10,965 nucleotides of DNA from Candidatus Ventricola intestinavium. GTDB lineage: Bacteria > Bacillota > Clostridia > Christensenellales > Aristaeellaceae. The notes beneath the pieces were generated by a model. That model had not been told where the DNA came from, made no database searches, and worked only from the letters and a program-made list of their open reading frames with translations. Both the position numbers and the translations under genes were made by a program. How positions within the stretch are numbered: the first letter of the stretch is position 1; each line of letters opens with the position of its first letter. Location: contig DVMG01000144.1 in the NCBI GenBank assembly GCA_018715105.1, forward strand, positions 1 through 10,965. Direction: 5' to 3'. Positions 6,137 through 10,965 of the stretch are shown piece after piece.

Positions 6137-6754
6137 TCAGTATCCCAGGTCTTCGTCCACCAGCAGAACCTGGATGCGCCGGCCGATGGGGCAAAGCTCA
6201 AAGGCGACGATCATGCGGCACATGGAATTTGGGCACTGCGCCGCATGACAGGATCCGCCCTCCTGCGCGCAGGGGGTTGAAAGCCCCTGACGGCGGGCGT
6301 TGAGCGGGCAGGCGACCTGCTTGATGCGGCGCACGGCCTGCGTATAACCGCCCTGCACGATCTTGTTGCGGCCCACGACCACATACACCGTCTGAGGCCC
6401 GTAACACATGGCAGACACGCGGTTGCCGGTGCCGTCGATCTGCACGATCAGGCCGCTTTGGGTGACTGCGTTGGCGGAGCACAGGTACAGCGGCGCGTGC
6501 ATGGCTTCATGCAGGAGGGCGGGCCGATCCTCAGGCGGCACATCCCAGTGTGAAAACACCGGATGCCCATCCTGCCGCAGAAGGGCGTCAAGCCCCATCT
6601 GGCGGACGGTCACGCTGCCGCCGATTGCCACAGCCGCACCGGTGGGCAGATCCCGGCGGATGAAGCCGGAGGCCTCTTTGGCCGAGGAAAAGACGGCGGC
6701 GTCAAACCCGCGGGCGCGCAGCGCCGCGGCGGTGGTTTCCAGCATTTCGTTCAT
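6137..6754 (-). CDS. LUD-domain protein (LutC/YkgG, DUF162 family), stand-alone
   Basis: The 205-residue product is a single LUD domain, related to the LutC subunit of lactate utilisation, with a cysteine-bearing C-terminus. Evidence is AIGGSVTVRQMGLDALL (43-59), the SANAVTQSGLIVQIDGTGNRV stretch (93-113), VVVGRNKIV (126-134), ACPLNARRQGLSTPCA (148-163) and the ending VLLVDEDLG. Cysteines at 149, 162, 169, 174 and 179 are spaced like a metal or cluster site. The ATG (complement of 6752-6754) has GGGAGG eight bases upstream. No lutA or lutB lies alongside, so a lactate role is not supported by context. The function of stand-alone LUD proteins in clostridia is not settled. The gene is the only minus-strand gene here, with its own promoter and terminator. 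Confidence 0.88.
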   Translation of the reverse strand: MNEMLETTAAALRARGFDAAVFSSAKEASGFIRRDLPTGAAVAIGGSVTVRQMGLDALLRQDGHPVFSHWDVPPEDRPALLHEAMHAPLYLCSANAVTQSGLIVQIDGTGNRVSAMCYGPQTVYVVVGRNKIVQGGYTQAVRRIKQVACPLNARRQGLSTPCAQEGGSCHAAQCPNSMCRMIVAFELCPIGRRIQVLLVDEDLGY

Positions 6755-6783
6755 AGGTGGATCCTCCCTGTCGTGTTTTTCCC

Positions 6784-6792
6784 ATTATAGCA
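6784..6792 (-). promoter_or_regulatory. Extended -10 promoter of the LUD gene
   Basis: Read on the minus strand this is TGCTATAAT, a perfect TATAAT hexamer with the TG of an extended -10. No good -35 is seen; the expected place is G-rich (TTCCCC at best). Transcription would begin near 6777 and give a leader of about 22 bases carrying the GGGAGG ribosome binding site. Confidence 0.68.
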
Positions 6793-6824
6793 GATAAAAG
6801 GGCAGCGGGGGAAGACGGTTTTAC

Positions 6825-6830
6825 GGGAGG
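6825..6830 (+). promoter_or_regulatory. Ribosome binding site that sets the membrane-protein start
   Basis: GGGAGG lies seven bases before a TTG at 6838 but only one base before the in-frame ATG at 6832. Normal spacing therefore favours the TTG. Confidence 0.55.
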
Positions 6831-6837
6831 AATGACC

Positions 6838-7764
6838 TTGCTTGACGAATGGGTGGAGCGCACGGTAGACCGCCTGTGCGTGGCCGTGCCGGCTTATATC
6901 AGGCCGCGCGCCATCCTGCTGGCCAATTCGGGCTTCATCTGGCGCGTGTTCCTCTATCTGGGAAGCCTGGGGCGCACAATCGCGGGCGCGCTGGTGCATA
7001 TCCGCTCCGAAGAGGACATGGATCTGTTTATGCGCGAGACGGCGGAACGCAGCGACGACCGGATCGCGCAGATGGCGCGGTTCCTGCGCAGGCGCGCGGG
7101 CATTTTTGCCGTGCTGGATGACGCGGGGCTGCGCCTGCGCTTTGGCTGCACGCTGTTTCTTGTGGCCCTTGCCGCGCTGGGCATGCTTGCCGTGGGCGGA
7201 GCGGAAATGGCGGCATGTGCCGCGGCGGCATGCCTGCTGTGGCTTTCTGTTGCCATCGAGTCGGGCTATGAACCGGTATGCGGCGCACTCCGCCAGCGGT
7301 ATCTGGCCGCGCTGTTTTTGCGCACGGGTGCGCTCACCGTGTTTTTGCCGGAATACTTCGCCGGATATCTTCGCTTCGGCGTATCCAGCAATGTGGTGCT
7401 TCAAAGCGCGATGATTGTGATGCTGGGGATACACCTGACGCTGTTTTTCACCCTGATCTTTCTGAACACGCGTCAGCCCCTGTTTCTGCGCGCTCTTTCG
7501 CTGCTTTTGGGCGCTGCGCCTGCGCTGACGGCCGCCGCCGCTGTGGCGTTGGCCGCCGCGGGGCTGGCGCAAGCGCCGCTTTTCGCCGCAGCGGGCGTGC
7601 TGCGCGCGGCCGGGGCGCTGATGGCCTTTCTGGGAGACCGCCTGATGGAGATCACCAGCATCGGCGGTATCCGCCTGCGCTATAACGCCATCTGGGTATG
7701 GCTGCTGATCTGCGGAGGTTTCTTCCTGATGCTGATGGGCGCGTGGCTGAGCGCAGGCGGATGA
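6838..7764 (+). CDS. Polytopic membrane protein of unknown function
   Basis: I do not recognise this protein. From the TTG at 6838 it has 308 residues; the in-frame ATG at 6832 would add two. Residues 1-100 are mixed polar and amphipathic, with a moderately hydrophobic stretch near 22-53 and a charged segment with many Arg, Asp and Glu at 57-87. After that come six or seven likely membrane helices (about 103-121, 123-140, 154-171, 187-209, 218-243, 247-266 and 285-304). The segment 218-266 is very alanine-rich. No signal peptide, catalytic motif or transporter signature was seen. Codon use looks like its neighbours and the frame is intact, so it is probably a real gene. It diverges from the LUD gene across 83 bases and ends 134 bases before lepA. 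A clear plus-strand promoter was not found. Confidence 0.8.
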   Translation: MLDEWVERTVDRLCVAVPAYIRPRAILLANSGFIWRVFLYLGSLGRTIAGALVHIRSEEDMDLFMRETAERSDDRIAQMARFLRRRAGIFAVLDDAGLRLRFGCTLFLVALAALGMLAVGGAEMAACAAAACLLWLSVAIESGYEPVCGALRQRYLAALFLRTGALTVFLPEYFAGYLRFGVSSNVVLQSAMIVMLGIHLTLFFTLIFLNTRQPLFLRALSLLLGAAPALTAAAAVALAAAGLAQAPLFAAAGVLRAAGALMAFLGDRLMEITSIGGIRLRYNAIWVWLLICGGFFLMLMGAWLSAGG

Positions 7765-7792
7765 GGCGCGATCCCGGGGGGTGATTCCGCTT

Positions 7793-7812
7793 TGCGGCCG
7801 GGCGGCGCCGCA
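7793..7812 (+). other. GC-rich hairpin upstream of lepA without a T-run
   Basis: TGCGGC (7793-7798) and GCCGCA (7807-7812) form a perfect 6-bp stem with an 8-base loop. No T-run follows, so it does not look like an ordinary intrinsic terminator. It stands between the membrane-protein gene and the candidate lepA promoter. It could still aid termination or protect the upstream transcript's 3' end. Confidence 0.4.
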
Positions 7813-7822
7813 GCTTCGCGAA

Positions 7823-7850
7823 TGGACATCCAACAAAGAGCAAAGAAAAT
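7823..7850 (+). promoter_or_regulatory. Candidate promoter for lepA-hemW
   Basis: TGGACA (7823-7828) matches 5 of 6 bases of the -35 consensus. After a 16-base A-rich spacer, GAAAAT (7845-7850) matches 4 of 6 of the -10. Transcription would start near 7857, about 40 bases before lepA. The patch is AT-rich compared with its surroundings, which supports the call. Confidence 0.42.
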
Positions 7851-7885
7851 GAGGGTTTCCCGGCGGCTCGCCGGTCAAAGTAAAC

Positions 7886-7890
7886 GGAGG
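7886..7890 (+). promoter_or_regulatory. Ribosome binding site confirming the TTG start of lepA
   Basis: GGAGG lies eight bases before the TTG at 7899, which gives an N-terminus matching other LepA proteins. Confidence 0.7.
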
Positions 7891-7898
7891 ACACGACA

Positions 7899-9704
7899 TT
7901 GGCAAACGAACGCATGGACAAGATCCGCAATTTCTGTATCATTGCGCACATTGATCATGGAAAATCCACGCTGGCAGACAGGCTTCTTGAGAAGACGGGC
8001 GTGTTTCAAAAGCGGGAGATGGTCGATCAGATTCTGGATTCGATGGAGCTGGAGCGGGAACGCGGCATCACCATCAAGAGCAAGGCTGTCCACATGGATT
8101 ATCGCGCCAGGGATGGGCAGGATTATACACTCAATCTGATTGACACTCCCGGGCACGTTGACTTTACCTACGAGGTTTCCCGCGCTCTGGCGGCATGCGA
8201 AGGGGCGCTGCTCGTCGTGGACGCGACCCAGGGCGTGGAAGCGCAGACGCTGGCCAACGTCTACATGGCGCTAGAGCATAACCTGGAGATCATTCCGGTC
8301 ATCAACAAGATTGACCTGCCCAGCGCGCGGCCCGACGAGGTGCGCCGGGAAATTGAGGAAGTGATCGGCCTGGATGCCTCCCAGGCGCCGCTTATCAGCG
8401 CCAAGGTGGGACTGGGCATCGACGATGTGCTGGAGAGCGTTGTGACGATGATGCCCGCGCCCACGGGAGATGAAAACGCGCCGCTGCAGGCGCTGATCTT
8501 TGATTCGTTTTACGACAATTACCGGGGCGCGATCTGCTTTGTGCGGATCGTTTCCGGCACGGTGCGCGCAGGCATGACCATCCGCATGATGAACACGGGC
8601 GCCCGCTTTGAAGTGGTGGAAGTGGGCACGCGCAGCCCCGGTTATGTGCCCGCCGATGCGCTGCGGGCGGGGGACGTGGGCTACATCGCCGCGTCGATCA
8701 AGGATCTGCACGACACGCGCGTGGGCGATACCATCACCGACGACGCCAATCCCGCCGGCCAAATGCTTCCGGGATACAGGCAGGTCAATCCGATGGTTTT
8801 CTGCGGTATCTATCCGGCGGATGGGGCGGATTATGAAAACCTCAAAGACGCGCTTGAAAAACTGCAGCTGAACGATGCCTCGCTGACCTATGAGCCTGAA
8901 ACCAGCCAGGCGCTGGGCTTTGGCTTCCGCTGCGGCTTTTTGGGGCTGCTGCACATGGAGATCATTCAGGAGCGCCTGGAGCGCGAATTTGACCTGGATC
9001 TGATCACCACCGCGCCGAGCGTGATTTATAAGGTGTATAAGACGGACGGCACCCAGGTGGATGTGGATAACCCGTCCAATCTTCCCCCGGCCGGCACGAT
9101 TGACTACATGGAAGAGCCCTGCGTGATGGCCAGCATTCACACGCCCCAGGAATACGTGGGCGCGCTGATGGAGGTATGCCAGGGCAAGCGCGGCGTTTTT
9201 AAAGACATGGTCTATGAGGGGCAGCGCGTATGCCTGCACTATGAGATGCCCCTGGCGGAGATTATCTTTGACTTTTTTGATCAGGTGAAAAGCCGCAGCC
9301 GGGGATATGCCAGCTATGACTATGAGCTGAGCGGTTATCAGCGCAGCGATCTGGTGAAGATGGATATTCTTTTAAACGGGGAGATCTGCGACGCCCTGTC
9401 CATGATCGTTCACCGCGACCGGGCTTATGCGCGCGGCCGCTCCATCGCCGAAAAGCTCAAGGACGTGATCCCGCGCCAGCTCTTTGAAATCCCGATTCAG
9501 GCCGCGATCGGTGGCAAGGTGATCGCCAGGGAGACGGTGAAGGCCATGCGCAAGGACGTGCTCGCCAAATGCTATGGCGGCGATATCAGCCGCAAACGCA
9601 AACTGCTTGAAAAGCAGAAGGAAGGCAAGAAGCGCATGCGCCAGCTGGGCAGTGTGCAGGTGCCCAGCGAGGCCTTCATGGCCGTGCTGAAGATGGATGA
9701 ATGA
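7899..9704 (+). CDS. lepA: Translation elongation factor 4 (LepA), ribosome-associated GTPase
   Basis: LepA binds the ribosome and acts during translation, with reported roles in back-translocation, ion stress and initiation or ribosome assembly. The 601-residue length is standard. GTPase motifs are complete: G1 AHIDHGKST (16-24), G2 within RERGITI, G3 DTPGHVDF, G4 NKID and G5 SAK. The LepA-specific C-terminal domain is present, including the stretch from DVLAKCYGGDISRKRKLLEK to GSVQVPSEAFMAVLK near the end. The TTG start at 7899 is supported by GGAGG upstream and by the N-terminus ERMDKIRNFCIIAHIDHGKS. hemW follows after 12 bases, so the two are almost certainly cotranscribed, an arrangement common in Bacillota. 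EF-G and TypA are excluded by the C-terminal sequence. Confidence 0.98.
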   Translation: MANERMDKIRNFCIIAHIDHGKSTLADRLLEKTGVFQKREMVDQILDSMELERERGITIKSKAVHMDYRARDGQDYTLNLIDTPGHVDFTYEVSRALAACEGALLVVDATQGVEAQTLANVYMALEHNLEIIPVINKIDLPSARPDEVRREIEEVIGLDASQAPLISAKVGLGIDDVLESVVTMMPAPTGDENAPLQALIFDSFYDNYRGAICFVRIVSGTVRAGMTIRMMNTGARFEVVEVGTRSPGYVPADALRAGDVGYIAASIKDLHDTRVGDTITDDANPAGQMLPGYRQVNPMVFCGIYPADGADYENLKDALEKLQLNDASLTYEPETSQALGFGFRCGFLGLLHMEIIQERLEREFDLDLITTAPSVIYKVYKTDGTQVDVDNPSNLPPAGTIDYMEEPCVMASIHTPQEYVGALMEVCQGKRGVFKDMVYEGQRVCLHYEMPLAEIIFDFFDQVKSRSRGYASYDYELSGYQRSDLVKMDILLNGEICDALSMIVHRDRAYARGRSIAEKLKDVIPRQLFEIPIQAAIGGKVIARETVKAMRKDVLAKCYGGDISRKRKLLEKQKEGKKRMRQLGSVQVPSEAFMAVLKMDE

Positions 9705-9716
9705 TGGGAGAACGCC

Positions 9717-10889
9717 ATGCCGGATGATCAAATGAGGGAGCCTTTGTCGGTTTACATCCACATTCCCCTGTGCGTTCGAAAATGCGCTTATTGTGACTTT
9801 ACATCCTATTCCGGGCTGCTTTCGCAGCGGGATGCCTACGTGGAGGCCGTCTGCCGTGAGATGCGCGCGCAGGCGGCTTTCTTTGGAAGGCGCAGCGTGC
9901 ATACCGTGTTTCTGGGCGGAGGCACGCCCACGCTGCTCACGCACTTGCAAGTGAGCCGTCTGCTTGAAACGCTGAGGGAATGCCTGGACGTGCTCCCCGA
10001 GGCGGAGATCACCATCGAGGGCAATCCGGGAACGCTCACGCCGCAGAGCCTGCGCGCGCTGCATGCCGCGGGCGTCAACCGGCTGTCGCTGGGCGTGCAG
10101 AGCCTGGATGACACGCTGCTTGCCGCTATCGGGCGCATTCACACGGCCAGACAGGCGCAGGAGGCCGTGGCCATGGCGCGCGATGCGGGTTTTGACGACC
10201 TGAATATCGACCTGATGGTGGGCCTGCCGGGGCAGAGCCCCGCCCAGTGGGAGGAGACCCTCTCGCGCGCCATCGCGCTCGGGCCGGAACACATGAGCTG
10301 CTACAACCTCATTGTGGAAGAGGGAACGCCGCTTTACGCGGCCGTGCGGGATGGAACCTGCGCTCCGCTTCCGGGAGAGGAGGAACTGGAGCAGATGGAC
10401 GGCGTGACGCAGAGGCTGACGCTCGGCGCAGGGTATGAGCGTTATGAGGTTTCCAATTATGCTTTGCCGGGCCGGGAATGCCGCCACAACCTCGTATACT
10501 GGGAATGCGGGCCGTACCTGGGGCTGGGCTGCGCTGCGCACAGCGATGTGGACGGCCGGAGGTTTTATAATCCCGACCCTTGGGAAGACTATCTGCGCCT
10601 GGCAAACGGAGGGAACACGCTCCGCCCGGCAGAGGGAAACGGCACGGCCGGCGAAAGGATGTTTGAAAGGATGATGATGGGCCTGCGCATGGTGCGCGGC
10701 GTGGATGTGCCGCGCTTTGAGCGGGACTTTGGCCGGAGGATGGAGGACGTGTGGCCCCAAAGCCTGGAAAGGCTGACACAGGGCGGGCTGCTTGAGCGGA
10801 AGGGAGAGCGCATTGCGCTGACCCCGCGCGGCATGCAGGTGATGAACGGCGTGCTGGTGGAGTTCCTGCGCGAGCAGGAACGGGCCTGA
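9717..10889 (+). CDS. hemW: Radical SAM heme chaperone HemW
   Basis: HemW is a radical SAM family protein that binds heme and is thought to insert it into target proteins. It is often mislabelled as oxygen-independent coproporphyrinogen oxidase (HemN). The 390-residue protein has the 4Fe-4S motif CVRKCAYC (Cys19, Cys23, Cys26), the SAM-binding GGGTP (67-71), EGNPGTLT (about 102-109), NRLSLGVQS and NIDLMVGLPGQ. The HemW C-terminal domain follows, with YEVSNYA and the YLGLGCAAHS segment. The length and absence of HemN's extra N-terminal region favour HemW. The ATG at 9717 has GGGAG (9706-9710) six bases upstream. An in-frame ATG at 9732 is a weaker alternative. In many Bacillota hrcA comes next; it would lie beyond the window. 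Confidence 0.95.
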   Translation: MPDDQMREPLSVYIHIPLCVRKCAYCDFTSYSGLLSQRDAYVEAVCREMRAQAAFFGRRSVHTVFLGGGTPTLLTHLQVSRLLETLRECLDVLPEAEITIEGNPGTLTPQSLRALHAAGVNRLSLGVQSLDDTLLAAIGRIHTARQAQEAVAMARDAGFDDLNIDLMVGLPGQSPAQWEETLSRAIALGPEHMSCYNLIVEEGTPLYAAVRDGTCAPLPGEEELEQMDGVTQRLTLGAGYERYEVSNYALPGRECRHNLVYWECGPYLGLGCAAHSDVDGRRFYNPDPWEDYLRLANGGNTLRPAEGNGTAGERMFERMMMGLRMVRGVDVPRFERDFGRRMEDVWPQSLERLTQGGLLERKGERIALTPRGMQVMNGVLVEFLREQERA

Positions 10890-10929
10890 CAAGGACCGGG
10901 TATTTTCCAGAAAAGGATCATGAAAAACA

Positions 10930-10965
10930 GAGGCGCATGACTCAAAGATGCGTTTTGCCGCCTCA
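10930..10965 (+). terminator. Hairpin after hemW, cut by the window edge
   Basis: CGCAT (10934-10938) and ATGCG (10948-10952) form a 5-bp stem with a 9-base loop, followed at once by TTTT (10953-10956). An alternative, longer pairing joins GAGGCG (10930-10935) to CGCCTC (10959-10964). Either could end the lepA-hemW transcript. The window stops here, so it is not clear whether a T-run follows the longer stem. Confidence 0.45.

Noticed and set aside
9372..10892. 506-residue minus-strand open frame opposite hemW and the end of lepA
   Set aside because: It lies antisense to two well-supported genes. Its His-, Arg-, Gln- and Ala-rich composition is typical of an open reverse frame under GC-rich codon bias.
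10890..10965. Possible CIRCE element upstream of an expected hrcA
   Set aside because: No GCACTC/GAGTGC inverted repeat is present in the visible bases.
1..10965. CRISPR arrays, tRNA or rRNA genes, insertion sequences, prophage genes
   Set aside because: No regularly spaced repeats, cloverleaf-like segments, transposase motifs or phage motifs were seen; the window is packed with ordinary chromosomal genes.

Overview
The window is a GC-rich stretch of bacterial chromosome, almost fully coding, with gaps of about 135 bases or less. It looks like a Bacillota (Firmicutes) genome, most likely a high-GC clostridial lineage. The reasons are purine-rich GGAGG-type ribosome binding sites, TTG starts that sit correctly behind such sites, an ECF-type riboflavin S component, the tsaE-tsaB-rimI block and the lepA-hemW pair. 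I see no mobile element, CRISPR array, tRNA or rRNA. Genus-level assignment is not possible from sequence reading alone.

Layout, left to right. (1) Bases 1-597: the 3' part of a RibU-like riboflavin uptake gene whose start lies upstream of the window. (2) 637-2357: tsaE, tsaB and rimI, overlapping each other, for tRNA t6A modification and N-terminal acetylation of ribosomal protein S18. tsaD, often the next gene, is not here. (3) 2358-6040: a candidate terminator and promoter, then three tightly packed genes: an alpha/beta hydrolase, a membrane-anchored Mur ligase resembling MurF, and a divergent D-Ala-D-Ala ligase relative. (4) 6041-6754: a bidirectional hairpin terminator and a minus-strand LUD-domain gene with its own extended -10 promoter. 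(5) 6838-7764: an unrecognised polytopic membrane protein, divergent from the LUD gene. (6) 7765-10889: a possible promoter, then lepA (EF4) and hemW. The window ends in a hairpin that the edge cuts.

Most of this is conserved housekeeping. The part most worth attention is region 3. The Mur ligase has about five hydrophobic segments where MurF has its UDP-MurNAc-binding N-terminal domain, and it ends in ENDLPDNYSE rather than a normal MurF C-terminus. The following ATP-grasp ligase keeps the ATP and metal residues but has SMAFYLW where Ddl enzymes have an FTxxS-type segment that contacts substrate. Together these suggest a ligase pair working on a membrane-bound or non-standard acceptor, with the hydrolase as a partner. 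That function is inference. Such genes are commonly labelled murF and ddl, and they could simply be this organism's versions of those enzymes.
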